Translations under genes and position numbers: made by a program
Shown: in pieces, positions 25,867 to 34,224 of the stretch
How the letters are laid out: each line of letters opens with the position of its first letter
Position numbering within the stretch: the first letter of the stretch is position 1
The notes under the pieces: generated by a model
The model's input: the letters and a program-made list of their open reading frames with translations, nothing else
Database searches by the model: none
Told to the model about the DNA's origin: nothing
DNA from: Stutzerimonas xanthomarina
GTDB lineage: Bacteria > Pseudomonadota > Gammaproteobacteria > Pseudomonadales > Pseudomonadaceae
Direction of reading: 5' to 3'
Length of the DNA stretch: 64,000 nucleotides
Assembly: GCF_003935375.1 (NCBI RefSeq)
Contig: NZ_RHQM01000003.1
Location: 1-64,000 of the forward strand

Positions 25867-27136
25867 CGTCCGCATCCACTTGGGTATCGGCCTCACCGCC
25901 TCGATCCGGTGCAATCTCCACGGCACCCAACAGCGTCCGCCAATCAGCGTCAGGATTCTGCTCCAACACCGCTAGCAGGCTGATGAATGCGGTAATGGTC
26001 GTCCGCGGGGTACGGAAGTAGGCCTCACCCATCCGCTGGTTGCAGTGGGCCATAAACAGCGGCAATGCTTCGTCGGGTAGCAGATAGCGCTCGCTCACGC
26101 CTGCCGCGTATACATGACGCAGTTTCTGCAGCAGCACGTAGAAATCCTCAGGCGTCAGACTAGTGAGGCGTATGACAGGGCCGGACAGATCTACCAGCCC
26201 GGACTTGGCGAAGTTATTTTCAGCCAGACGCGACTGCAGCGCCGGATAGCTGTAGAGGCCGCGGCGAGTATCCATGAGAAATTCGGGTGTACCGCCCAAC
26301 ACAAAACCAAGCCCCTCAGCAGAGCCCTGCAGGGAGTCATTGAGGATACGAAGAATCTGCTCGTAGTTAGCGTTACGAGCTTGGGTGTTGGAAAGTTTGT
26401 ACAGGTTCACCAGCTCATCGAGACATACCATCAACCCGCTAAAGCCGGCCAACCGAACGAATCGCGCAAGCAGCTTGAGCTGATCGTAGACCGAAGCATC
26501 GTCGACGATGGTTCGCACCCCCAGTGCGGTGCGGGCATCTGTCTTGGTAGTGAACTCGCCACGCAACCAGCGGATAGCATCAGCCTTGAGCTGCTCGTTA
26601 CCCTCTTCGAAGCCTTTGCAATAGGCCGCGATTACATCAGCAAAGTCATAGCCGTTGACCATCTCTGCCAGTTGGTCGAGATGCTCGCGAATCACGGCCT
26701 CACTGTCTTTGCCGGACGCTTTGGCTTCCGTTTTGGCCTGCGCCACGAATTTCTCGACTATTCCTTGCAGAGCGCCGCCATCAGGCTTAGTCCGGGTGGA
26801 CATATTCTTGGCCAATTCGGCATACAGCGAGCGAGCCTGGCCACCAGTAGCATGGAGACGACGATCCGGGTTCAGATCGGCATGCATGGTGACGAGCTTG
26901 CGCTCCATCGCGATAGAGCGAACCAGGTTGAGGAAGAATGTCTTGCCTGCACCATACTCACCGATCACTACGCGGAACGCGGAACCGCTTTCCGCGAGGC
27001 GCTCCACATCACGGATGAGTGCTTCCAGCTCCCCGACACGCCCCACTTGAATCAGGTGCTGGCCTGCACGGGGGACGACGCCGGCGCGCAGGGACTGGAT
27101 GACCGCATCGCGGTCCTTGGCTCTGATGCTGCTCAT
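25841..27136 (-). CDS. BrxD-like ATP-binding protein
   Basis: A 431-residue P-loop ATPase with VIGEYGAGKTFFLN (Walker A, residues 59-66), LMVCLDELVNLYKL (Walker B with DE) and VLGGTPEFLMD (sensor region). The N-terminal AVIQSLRAGVVP and this spacing match the BREX ATP-binding protein BrxD family. In BREX-type loci BrxD is paired with the BrxHI helicase, as here. Its start overlaps the stop of the TerB-domain gene by 4 bp (ATGA), and the helicase overlaps its end, so the three are translationally coupled. It is likely an ATP-driven loader or regulator for the helicase. Confidence 0.88.
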   Translation of the reverse strand: MSSIRAKDRDAVIQSLRAGVVPRAGQHLIQVGRVGELEALIRDVERLAESGSAFRVVIGEYGAGKTFFLNLVRSIAMERKLVTMHADLNPDRRLHATGGQARSLYAELAKNMSTRTKPDGGALQGIVEKFVAQAKTEAKASGKDSEAVIREHLDQLAEMVNGYDFADVIAAYCKGFEEGNEQLKADAIRWLRGEFTTKTDARTALGVRTIVDDASVYDQLKLLARFVRLAGFSGLMVCLDELVNLYKLSNTQARNANYEQILRILNDSLQGSAEGLGFVLGGTPEFLMDTRRGLYSYPALQSRLAENNFAKSGLVDLSGPVIRLTSLTPEDFYVLLQKLRHVYAAGVSERYLLPDEALPLFMAHCNQRMGEAYFRTPRTTITAFISLLAVLEQNPDADWRTLLGAVEIAPDRGGEADTQVDADDELATFQL

Positions 27137-29616
27137 AGCGGTAGTTTGTCCATAATGTCAGGGTTAACTTCGAAGGGGTCTTCCCCTTCGGTGACTGGCA
27201 TATCGAAATGCTCAAATGCCATGTCGTTGATCTGCTCCAATGCTCCGTCGAGCATGAGTTCCATATCGCTTGCTACGGCCCCCAACTCGTCACGAGACCA
27301 CTCGGTACGGGATACGAGTACACGCAGGAAGGCTGAGTGATCGGCGTCTAAGCCACAAACGGAGGAAGTATCCTCAACAGTCTCTTCCACAACTACGTCA
27401 TCTGGCTCAGCAGTCTTGTCGTCAACGAAAACCTGAGCCAGCAGCGCAGATACCTGTTCCGTTTCACGCTGCAACTGAGCGATGCGCTCTTTGTCCAGAG
27501 CAAATTCGCCAACAGGCTTGGACGGAGTTGCTCCGGGAATGGAAGGCGTTGTCTGCGATGAGCCTACGGCGCTGCCACTGGCGGCCACATGAAGGTCGCT
27601 GTAGAGCGATTGCGGATCCAGCTGCAGGGTCTTGTAGACGCGCTCCAGCAACTTCACCTCTGCGGGGCTAACCTCGCCGTCGACCTGCGCCAAGTGAGCG
27701 AGAAAAGCCGCCACAACCCTCTTCGCCGGCTCGGCCAGGGGTTCCAGTTTCTTCTTCAGGCTTTGCAGGGTTGGTGGCTGGTTAAGCTGCAGACGCAGGT
27801 GGGCCTTCAGGCGTTTCCGATGAGCACCGCTCAGGTGACACCAGGAGTCGATATGCTGGGATAGCAGCATAATTTCCTGCGGCGACGTGTCACCATCGGC
27901 CGCCGCCACAGCACAAGCAAGGTCCAACGTAACAGAGGCGGCGCTATACGCCGGCGAAGAACGCAGATCACCATCTTCAGCCTGGGTCGCAAAGAGCGCC
28001 ACATTGTCCTCTGCCTTGGGTGTTCGGCTGCCTGTCAGCACATCCGGCTCGATACCGATGTGTAAAGACTCCAGAGCGCGGGCGAGCGTCAGAACCTTGT
28101 CTCGCGACAGGCTACCTGCACTCTGCAGTCGCCCTGCCAGCTCACCGAAGCTCATGACCACCATGCCATCGCCGATGCGTTGCTTTAGCTCGGCGAGCGC
28201 TGTTCGAGCTGCTGGCGGCCACAGGTTTACGGGCAGCTGTAACAGCCCTTCTAGTGCATCAGGAGTGCCGGGGTTGCGGCCGAGATAACGACTGTAGGGC
28301 TCCAACTGCACTGTGCATTCGTCAACCAACTGCTGCAGCTTCTTCCGAGCTGCGCTAGTCGCAGTGACATCAGGGATACCGGATAGGCCATCCAGCTCTT
28401 GGGGTGGTAGACCCGCAGAAGCGGTGTTGTATTGGAGTCTCAGACGGGTCTTGTTCTGAGGGAGCACCATACCGGCGCCATAACGTTCCTCGTAGCGCAT
28501 GCAGAACAACTGGGCGAACGCTTCTTTACAGCGGGTTACGGGTGTCCGCTTCCCGATGCTGTGATCAGACAGCACCCAGGCCAACGCCCAGTCAGCCGGC
28601 ATTGGTTGCTTGTCAGCCGCCAACTGACCCAGGCCAATACGCAGCTCTACAGGCATTTCGTAGCCGTAAGGTAACGGTGCCGGCGGCGCCTTTTGATAGC
28701 GCCTGGCGAGTATTTGGCCTTGGCGGAGGAAGTCTACGAAGCGACTGGCGTAGTTATTGAAGGAGTTATTCTTGCCATAGATCGAGAGCAACCGCTCCAC
28801 CTCGGCAATTATGATAGGTATGTCGGCCGCCGCAGCCTGATCCGTCTTGGCGTCGACAAAAACCCTACGCTCAAGACCGTAGAAGAATAAGAACACGTAG
28901 CCGATGTTGGCATGCGGAGCCTTTCGACCACTGGATAGCCATTGCAAATATGCGCGGCGGGCCTCAGGAGAGATGCTGTCGTAACTGGGCCAGTAAGGGG
29001 TGAGACGCTCAGATATATCGACGATGCCCCGTGCGACCTTCAGTTTCGGGTTGATCAGTGACGGTTCCGAAGGTCCATTGCGCCTGTTTTTATCTTCGCC
29101 GACGTAGATCAGACCAATAGTGATATTTTCGCCCGCCACTTCGATGGTTTCGCCAGCAGAAAGCCACCGCACGTTGGCACTATTCAGGTTCGCCGGCGCG
29201 CTCGGAATTCGGTGGGAAGGCCGCTCAGTGGCCTCTAAAGTTACGGTAAAAAAGCCAGAGTCGTCTCGCTTTGCCGAAACCTGCCGGGGCGACGCCGAGA
29301 CTTGCGCAGGAGCAGAGGGCTCACTTAGTGGCGAGACCTCATCCAATGAAAACGTCAGGCCGGTGCTTATGCCGAGGTCCGAGGAACTTGAACGAGCTCC
29401 CCCTTGGGGTGGCCGCATAGTTGTTGCCGAAGACATGACTGACGGTTTGCTGAAGGCCTTTATTACTAGCCACCCGCCTATGCCGACAATAAGTGCTCCG
29501 CCCAAGAAAACCCATACACCCTTGGGAACGGAAGCAAGCCCCCCAATCACTAGGGCACACAGAACCATCGCTCCAGATACACCAGACTTGCTGCTGCGCT
29601 TACGCTTCCCTGCCAT
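27133..29616 (-). CDS. Membrane-anchored TerB-domain protein
   Basis: An 827-residue protein. The short basic start (MAGKRKRSSKS) is followed by a hydrophobic hairpin (about residues 15-55), anchoring it in the inner membrane, then a low-complexity linker. A TerB-N-like region (about 150-370) contains RWLSAGETIEVAG and YVFLFFYGLERRV. A TerB core (about 545-680) has two acidic repeats, AAADGDTSPQE and AQVDGEVSPAE, typical of the metal-binding TerB fold. The C-terminal about 130 residues resemble TerB-C. TerB-N/TerB-C proteins with an ATPase and a helicase have been noted in comparative-genomic work as a DNA-processing, defence-like group. It is the first gene of the trio. Confidence 0.85.
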   Translation of the reverse strand: MAGKRKRSSKSGVSGAMVLCALVIGGLASVPKGVWVFLGGALIVGIGGWLVIKAFSKPSVMSSATTMRPPQGGARSSSSDLGISTGLTFSLDEVSPLSEPSAPAQVSASPRQVSAKRDDSGFFTVTLEATERPSHRIPSAPANLNSANVRWLSAGETIEVAGENITIGLIYVGEDKNRRNGPSEPSLINPKLKVARGIVDISERLTPYWPSYDSISPEARRAYLQWLSSGRKAPHANIGYVFLFFYGLERRVFVDAKTDQAAAADIPIIIAEVERLLSIYGKNNSFNNYASRFVDFLRQGQILARRYQKAPPAPLPYGYEMPVELRIGLGQLAADKQPMPADWALAWVLSDHSIGKRTPVTRCKEAFAQLFCMRYEERYGAGMVLPQNKTRLRLQYNTASAGLPPQELDGLSGIPDVTATSAARKKLQQLVDECTVQLEPYSRYLGRNPGTPDALEGLLQLPVNLWPPAARTALAELKQRIGDGMVVMSFGELAGRLQSAGSLSRDKVLTLARALESLHIGIEPDVLTGSRTPKAEDNVALFATQAEDGDLRSSPAYSAASVTLDLACAVAAADGDTSPQEIMLLSQHIDSWCHLSGAHRKRLKAHLRLQLNQPPTLQSLKKKLEPLAEPAKRVVAAFLAHLAQVDGEVSPAEVKLLERVYKTLQLDPQSLYSDLHVAASGSAVGSSQTTPSIPGATPSKPVGEFALDKERIAQLQRETEQVSALLAQVFVDDKTAEPDDVVVEETVEDTSSVCGLDADHSAFLRVLVSRTEWSRDELGAVASDMELMLDGALEQINDMAFEHFDMPVTEGEDPFEVNPDIMDKLPL

Positions 29617-29731
29617 CGCTTCGACTCCCTATACAAGCATGCTGGCCATTTAGCAGTATCGGCAATTCGGGTGCATCAGCCAATACCTCGCGCCAAGCTA
29701 TGTGTTGAATCTCTTTATGATGTTATCCAGA

Positions 29732-29750
29732 TGTGTTCCGTATGCACTGG
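29732..29750 (+). repeat. 19-bp direct repeat, right copy
   Basis: TGTGTTCCGTATGCACTGG. It pairs with 23554-23572 (17 of 19 identical, same orientation). It lies 115 bp upstream of the TerB-domain gene start and outside the exonuclease gene. See the left copy. Confidence 0.45.
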
Positions 29751-29825
29751 TGAGATGGCGGCCAGATGCGAGCCGGGCGGTCACGGGGTTGAATTGATGA
29801 GCAGGCACAGCGCCGTCCGCCCCTA

Positions 29826-30479
29826 CTACGTCGGTTGCCTCGCGCTGAGCAGTAACTGCGCTAACCGTGCCAGATTACGCGCATCGTCGATGGCCCTGTG
29901 ATGCGCACCCTCCCACAAAAGGCCCATGCTTTCCACTGCACACTTCAGCCCTAGCGCACGGCAAGCGAAAATCTTCCAAAAGCACTTCTTTAGATTGATA
30001 TGACGGGCCGGATCCAGCAATACATCTACCCCTGCTCTGAAAGCGTCCTCCTTCAGCTGGTTTCGGTCGTAATCGCCCCAAGAGCACCAGCGCCAGCCTT
30101 CTGTATTTCGCGGCCTCAGCCATTCACCAAGCTGATCTTGTACCTCCGCGAAACGCTTTGCAGTATCGACGTCAGATTGAGATATGCCGGTCAGCCCCGT
30201 GCAAAACTCAGTTAGCGTGGGGCGAAGTAGCGGCCGGACAAACTGTCCGAAATGATCGACAATCCTGTACTCCAACTGAACATCCAACAGCCCGATGCCA
30301 ATTTCGATCGTCTCCATCTCGTCGCGCTGGACCTCCAATACGTGAGCGTTCCGGGCCGCCTCGTTTAGGTCGGCAGGGTAGTCATCGCAAGTCGCTTCCA
30401 GATCCACGCAAAGTAACCAGCGACTTTCGCCAAGTTGTTGACGAAGCGCATCAAGTTGTCCCCAACGCTTTACCTGCAT
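29826..30479 (-). CDS. DEDDh 3'-5' exonuclease (ERI1/KapD-like)
   Basis: A 217-residue exonuclease of the DnaQ/ERI-1 group. Motif Exo I is CVDLEATC (about residue 25), with EIGIGLLD following. Exo II is in the HFGQFVRP...LTEFCTGLTGIS block. WCSWGDYDRNQL holds a later Asp, and Exo III is HHRAIDDARNLARL (the His-Asp of DEDDh). It would trim single-stranded RNA or DNA ends. It lies upstream of the TerB operon with a gap of about 210 bp, so it is probably a separate unit. Confidence 0.88.
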   Translation of the reverse strand: MQVKRWGQLDALRQQLGESRWLLCVDLEATCDDYPADLNEAARNAHVLEVQRDEMETIEIGIGLLDVQLEYRIVDHFGQFVRPLLRPTLTEFCTGLTGISQSDVDTAKRFAEVQDQLGEWLRPRNTEGWRWCSWGDYDRNQLKEDAFRAGVDVLLDPARHINLKKCFWKIFACRALGLKCAVESMGLLWEGAHHRAIDDARNLARLAQLLLSARQPT

Positions 30480-30573
30480 GACACCCCGCCCTTCTTTTCC
30501 TCAGAGGATATAAACCTACGAGCATCAGCACGGACCGTGGGCTCCGTTTTATAATAGTGACACGAGAAACGGA

Positions 30574-31017
30574 TCACTGAATCGTTACCGGGGTTGCGTG
30601 TAAGCCTTTTGCCCTCTGTGCCAACAGCCAATCCAGTGACAGACGCCCGCCGTCTTCTTTGAAAGTCACAATAACGTACAAGCTGCCCGTGGCGGTAAAC
30701 AGCGCCCAAAACCCGCCTTGCTCATGAGCTTTCAGTACATCGGAGGTCCGAACCCGGTGACCGTCCTGAAACCTTCCATACACATCCGCCCGCACGTGAC
30801 GATGAACCACGCCGATACAACAGCCTGCGATTAAATAAGCGTCCGTGAGATACGCCGTAACTTCCCTACCAAAAGACATATCCATTGCTCGCGACAACGC
30901 GCCAGATACATCACGTGCTTGGTTGATACTTCGTTTAGTTGAACCCATCACGTCAGCACCCAAATTCGGATCAAAACTCGTTGCCTCCCCCCCACTAACG
31001 GCTAGCTGTCCAACCAA
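30574..31017 (-). CDS. Unknown small protein, related to 31316-31720 product
   Basis: A 147-residue cytoplasmic protein. Its second half (YGRFQDGHRVRTSDVLKAHE, then TATGSLYVIVTF) aligns with the second half of the neighbour at 31316-31720 (NRFQEGDWVRTTQLIEFAD, then TRNTRYVLAG). The two are therefore paralogues. I associate this pattern, without certainty, with a pseudomonad domain of unknown function (possibly DUF6957). The start at 31017 overlaps the upstream gene by 16 bp; Met at 30948 is an alternative. The three genes 30574-31720 read as one operon. Confidence 0.65.
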   Translation of the reverse strand: MVGQLAVSGGEATSFDPNLGADVMGSTKRSINQARDVSGALSRAMDMSFGREVTAYLTDAYLIAGCCIGVVHRHVRADVYGRFQDGHRVRTSDVLKAHEQGGFWALFTATGSLYVIVTFKEDGGRLSLDWLLAQRAKGLHATPVTIQ

Positions 31018-31316
31018 TAATCGTCTCGAGCAATACGCCCAAACTTGTAGTCTTCATGCTGCGGGGCGTCGCCAAACAAATGATGTATGCGTCGCTCCTG
31101 TCGCAAATACGCCAAGGTCATGAAGAAGCAGGTTTCACACATCCGTACGCGATAACGCTCACCGTCATGTCGCGCGCCGTATCCCCAGTGCGCTTGCAGC
31201 ACACCGAACTGTTCGCCGTACCCAGGCACTCGCATGGAGGTACCACAGACGTCGCAAGGCACATCGGGGTGTCGGTTGTCTGGTACGTCCATGCCCGCCA
31301 ATATCTGTCTACGCAT
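31002..31316 (-). CDS. Small zinc-finger-like protein
   Basis: A 104-residue protein with two CxxC pairs, CDVCGT (about residue 21) and CETCFF (about residue 61), spaced like a single zinc-binding site. I recognise no named family. The start at 31316 is supported by TGATG coupling with the stop of the upstream gene (they share one base). It overlaps the next gene by 16 bp. The pattern of small coupled genes recalls immunity or antitoxin gene sets, but no toxin gene is visible beside it. Confidence 0.6.
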   Translation of the reverse strand: MRRQILAGMDVPDNRHPDVPCDVCGTSMRVPGYGEQFGVLQAHWGYGARHDGERYRVRMCETCFFMTLAYLRQERRIHHLFGDAPQHEDYKFGRIARDDYWLDS

Positions 31317-31720
31317 CAAAAAATCTTCAACACAGTAGTGAGCTCGGCGCTTTTGCGAGCCCCTGGGCCAGCAAGCACATATCGCGTATTGCGCGTTCTG
31401 AAAATGCACCCATCGGCAAACTCAATCAGTTGTGTTGTACGCACCCAGTCCCCCTCTTGGAAACGGTTGGCACTGTCGTACAACACGCGGCCGGCATACA
31501 CCATCGCGGGCTGTTGCCCGGACGCCTGTAACGTTTCTCGTATCGCGTCAGGCACGATGAGATCGATCCAGATCCAGTCACGCACAACACAGAAAGGCAC
31601 CTCGTCATGCAACGCAGCCGCTGAACCACGCGCGCACGCTTCTGCTAACGACATCTCGATACCAGGCATTACCTCACCCGGGGCGTATAACAAATGAGAT
31701 ATTTTCTTTAAATCGTCCAT
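31316..31720 (-). CDS. Unknown protein of the three-gene small operon (134 aa)
   Basis: A 134-residue cytoplasmic protein. It is the first gene of the operon. A central DWIWIDLIVPDAIRETL helix is followed by VYAGRVLYDSANRFQEGDWVRTT, a motif shared with the product of 30574-31017. The conserved GDWVRT and NTRYVLAGPG blocks look like a pseudomonad family of unknown function (possibly DUF6957). No catalytic motif is seen. Confidence 0.65.
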   Translation of the reverse strand: MDDLKKISHLLYAPGEVMPGIEMSLAEACARGSAAALHDEVPFCVVRDWIWIDLIVPDAIRETLQASGQQPAMVYAGRVLYDSANRFQEGDWVRTTQLIEFADGCIFRTRNTRYVLAGPGARKSAELTTVLKIF

Positions 31721-32481
31721 ACCGTCTCTCTATCTGAACCATAGATGTCTAGAGGCAGAATCTGGGCAAAACTTCCCTACCTTGACAAAATTACCAAGTA
31801 TGAAAAGCTTGCTTCCCAATGAGCGTCAGTTCTGACTTTTGATATATGGCCTGAGTCTAAAAGGCGAACAGCGCAACCCCATCAACCTCCATTATTAAAC
31901 TAAGTACTTTATTCATCAATGCAAGCCTATGGCGTCGCCCCACTACGCTCAGTATTGGACAAAAAACAGCAACCTGAAACCAATGCAATAAAATAATCCA
32001 GCTCCAACGACCGCCCGTCAAGCACTTTTAGAAAAGAAAAAGCCAACCACTGACCATCGGTATTTGTAATACGTATATATTGACAAGGATTGCCAGAACT
32101 CATGCACCAGAAGAGCAAGAAGATAATCCTTATCGGACTTACCCTGGGCGCGGTCAATGACTATTTGAGATCAAGACATATCTCCACGGACGATGCGAGG
32201 CTGATCCAACCGGCTCGGAGTCTTCTTTTCGAATTTTGAAATTTCGCACCGTTGGTAATCACCACAAGCGAGGCGCGTCGGTGACGCGGAAGGGTACCGC
32301 GACTCCTCGCGACTGCTTAAATTGCAAACGAAAGCGGATGATCTGAGTAATTTGTAGCGAGGGGCAGGTTCGAGAAAGTCTGCGTACGCTGAGATCTGCT
32401 CACTAACACCTAGCTACCCATCTAGTGCACGCACGAAGCGCGCCACGCGTCGAGCTGTACGGCGAGGCCACAAAATGATGA
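31721..32481. other. Gene-poor stretch in island
   Basis: About 760 bp of AT-richer DNA without a convincing gene. A 76-codon minus-strand frame (31927-32157) has no clear ribosome binding site or recognisable product and is not called. The stretch probably holds decayed DNA and the promoter of the small operon ending at 31720. Confidence 0.4.
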
Positions 32482-32521
32482 AAATTATGGCTCAGCAATA
32501 ATTATGGCTGAGCCATAATTT
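32482..32521. repeat. Perfect 15-bp inverted repeat
   Basis: AAATTATGGCTCAGC-N10-GCTGAGCCATAATTT. The arms are perfect and the loop is 10 bases. There is no T-run of the kind expected for a terminator beyond the arm itself. It lies about 100 bp before the broken vapC and might be an operator of the lost toxin-antitoxin pair or the end of a small mobile element. Confidence 0.55.
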
Positions 32522-32599
32522 CATATAACCGCAGCGTCACGGAAAAACCGCAATTATTTACAGCCTGCAATTGACCATGACAGCTGCCCCTCCAACGAG

Positions 32600-32946
32600 G
32601 GGATAGACTAAGTAGGTTAGCTAACTCGGGGCTGTGGAGATGATCGAGGATCGCGCCAATGAGCTGTTCATCAGCGCCGCTAGCAGCTGGAAAATCGGCC
32701 AAAAACGCGATGAGCAAAGCCAGCTTTCAGTTCGATTCAGGAGTACTAAGAAGGTCTCTTCTGGACGGCGACTACAAGGAGCTGTCCATGACCAGCCGAC
32801 ACGCCATTAAGGCTGCGGCCTCGCCTCTCCTTCACAGCGCCCATTTGATCGGATGCTCATTGGACAAGCAGCTTCGGAAGGCTTCATCCTAGTAACCAAT
32901 AATCATGCTATAGCGAAGTATTCGGGGCCAATCAAGCACGTCGGTT
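32600..32946 (+). pseudogene. Broken VapC-type PIN-domain toxin gene
   Basis: Pieces of a PIN-domain toxin are readable in shifting frames. They are IEDRANELFISAASSWKI (from 32642), then DGDYKELSMTSRHAIKAAA (about 32767-32820), then FDRMLIGQAASEGFILVTNN and AKYSGPIKHVG ending at the TGA near 32946. Together these give the typical VapC order: SAASxWEI, the helical middle, PFDRMLIAQA, LLTxD. At least two frameshifts break it, and the N-terminal LLDTH motif and an antitoxin are not found. It is a relic of a toxin-antitoxin pair. Confidence 0.75.
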
Positions 32947-32988
32947 GAATGCGCCAGCCTTCGATACCCTGTCGTGACGGGATGTCTA

Positions 32989-33606
32989 ATGACCATACAA
33001 GCCGTCATTTTTGATGCTTTCGGGACACTGATAAAGATTCAAGATGGGTCGCATCCGTACCGACAGTTGATGAAGATCGGAAAGGCGCATGGGCGGCGCC
33101 CCCGCCCGGACGACGCGTCTTTCCTGATGAAATCTGCGATAACGTTGACGCAAGCCGCAGCGCATTTGGGGATCACTGCAAGCCCTGAACAATTGAGCAC
33201 TCTGGAAACTGTCCTGGCAGAAGAGATCGCAGCCGTTGAGGCATATCCTGACGGGCTCGAAGCGGTGAAACTGCTCCAAGAGCAAGGCATTCGAATCGGT
33301 GTTTGCTCGAATTTGGCTTTCCCGTACCGGCAAGCCGTCCTGCGTTGCTACCCCATGCTAGACGCATATGCATTTAGCTGTGATTTAGGCGTAATGAAGC
33401 CCGAACCCACCATCTACAGTTGGATTTGCGATCAGCTTGGGGCGTCCCCGACCGCATCGTGGAGGATCGGTGACTCCCAACGTTGCGACCGAGATGGGCC
33501 AACGGCAGTAGGCATCCGAGGCTTTTTTGTTGACCGAAACAGCACCAACGGTGACTGCCCTGAATTGGTTACGTTCGCTCGTAAGGTATTGGCAACCGCG
33601 CCTTGA
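32989..33606 (+). CDS. HAD-superfamily hydrolase
   Basis: A 205-residue HAD phosphatase. Motif I is FDAFGTLIKI (residues 8-16, nucleophile Asp), motif II is GVCSNLA, the motif III Lys is in LGVMKPEPTIY, and motif IV is WRIGDSQRCDRDGPTAVG. The helical cap between motifs I and II is of the type seen in small-molecule phosphatases and haloacid dehalogenase-like enzymes. The substrate is unknown. The ATG at 32989 leads directly into the first strand; a GTG five codons earlier is possible. It is the last gene of the island, standing alone about 400 bp before the attachment site. Confidence 0.85.
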   Translation: MTIQAVIFDAFGTLIKIQDGSHPYRQLMKIGKAHGRRPRPDDASFLMKSAITLTQAAAHLGITASPEQLSTLETVLAEEIAAVEAYPDGLEAVKLLQEQGIRIGVCSNLAFPYRQAVLRCYPMLDAYAFSCDLGVMKPEPTIYSWICDQLGASPTASWRIGDSQRCDRDGPTAVGIRGFFVDRNSTNGDCPELVTFARKVLATAP

Positions 33607-33956
33607 GCGAGCGATGTCAGCCCCATCCATTTTCGCACTTCGCGATTGAAACCTGGAATCACACCAAGCAATCCTGCTCCATGAACCTCGAACCGCAGTC
33701 AAGATAAGACCGTAAATTGAGTTGAGGTGATTATGATCGGGGGCCAACGGGAACACCTTAGAAACCCAAGACGCCTCCCTAGATCATTGGTAACTTCAAA
33801 CTCAGGAGCGTTTGGCTTCAACGCAGCCTAAACCCAACCGACTGCGGGCAGCTCTACTCGCCAACGCACGCAAAGCCACTCTCACAGATAGGTGAATGCG
33901 ATGCTTGACAAGGCTCGAAAGGTTCATATACTCGCGCTCACTGTGAGCAATCCAAC
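33607..33956. other. Island end, no gene seen
   Basis: Between the HAD gene and the attachment site no reading frame has a recognisable product or good start signals. Frames on the minus strand here extend from shadows of the HAD gene. Confidence 0.4.
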
Positions 33957-33996
33957 AAATCAAGGTTTCCTGCATAATGCGCTGAAGCCTTGATTT
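33957..33996. repeat. Inverted repeat next to the attachment site
   Basis: AAATCAAGGTTT-N16-AAGCCTTGATTT, with 11 of 12 positions paired. It lies 20 bp inside the island from the ssrA-derived site, where tyrosine recombinases and accessory factors often bind inverted or repeated arms. Confidence 0.4.
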
Positions 33997-34015
33997 GGCC
34001 GGGATATTGAAGTTT

Positions 34016-34042
34016 GGGATTCAAATCCCCCCGGCTCCACCA
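34016..34042 (+). other. Attachment site: 3' end of tmRNA (ssrA)
   Basis: GGGATTCAAATCCCCCCGGCTCCACCA reads as the T-arm, acceptor strand and CCA end of Pseudomonas tmRNA (family sequence GGGGTTCAAATCCCCC then CGGCTCCACCA). The upstream sequence does not continue as tmRNA, so only the last about 27 bp are present. This is the direct-repeat scar left by an element that integrates at the 3' end of ssrA. Since the native terminator follows it, the intact ssrA should be at the other island end, left of the window. Confidence 0.85.
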
Positions 34043-34044
34043 AA

Positions 34045-34084
34045 CAAAAGCCCCGAGAATCTCAAGATTCTCGGGGCTTTTTCT
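34045..34084 (+). terminator. Rho-independent terminator of ssrA
   Basis: AGCCCCGAGAATCT pairs with AGATTCTCGGGGCT (stem 34049-34062 with 34065-34078), followed by TTTTT. It stands right after the tmRNA CCA end, as expected for the original ssrA terminator left on the chromosomal side. Confidence 0.85.
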
Positions 34085-34224
34085 TGTATCGGAAAATACT
34101 GAAGGCCTCGGCACGCTTCCCGTTGCACGTTCACGCTCTCGAGCAAGGCTTTGGTAGCGACTCGGCCACTCCGCAGGGTCACCCCACCGCTAGCCTCGTC
34201 CTAGAAGTGCACGCCCGATCAGAA
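34085..34224. other. Junction to core chromosome
   Basis: No gene. The first chromosomal gene beyond the attachment site (Nudix hydrolase, minus strand) ends at 34225. Confidence 0.4.

Noticed and set aside
23647..29616. A BREX system
   Set aside because: BrxD- and BrxHI-like proteins are present, but PglZ, BrxC, the methyltransferase and BrxL are not, so only part of the toolkit is shared.
31927..32157. A 76-codon minus-strand frame
   Set aside because: No clear ribosome binding site, no recognisable product and no conservation signal inside the window.
1..34042. CRISPR arrays or insertion sequences in the island
   Set aside because: No regularly spaced repeats and no transposase motif were found. 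The repeated elements seen are the duplicated block, the palindromes and isolated inverted repeats.
33957..34042. A complete tmRNA or tRNA gene
   Set aside because: Only the T-arm and acceptor end are present; upstream sequence does not form the rest of a tRNA or tmRNA.
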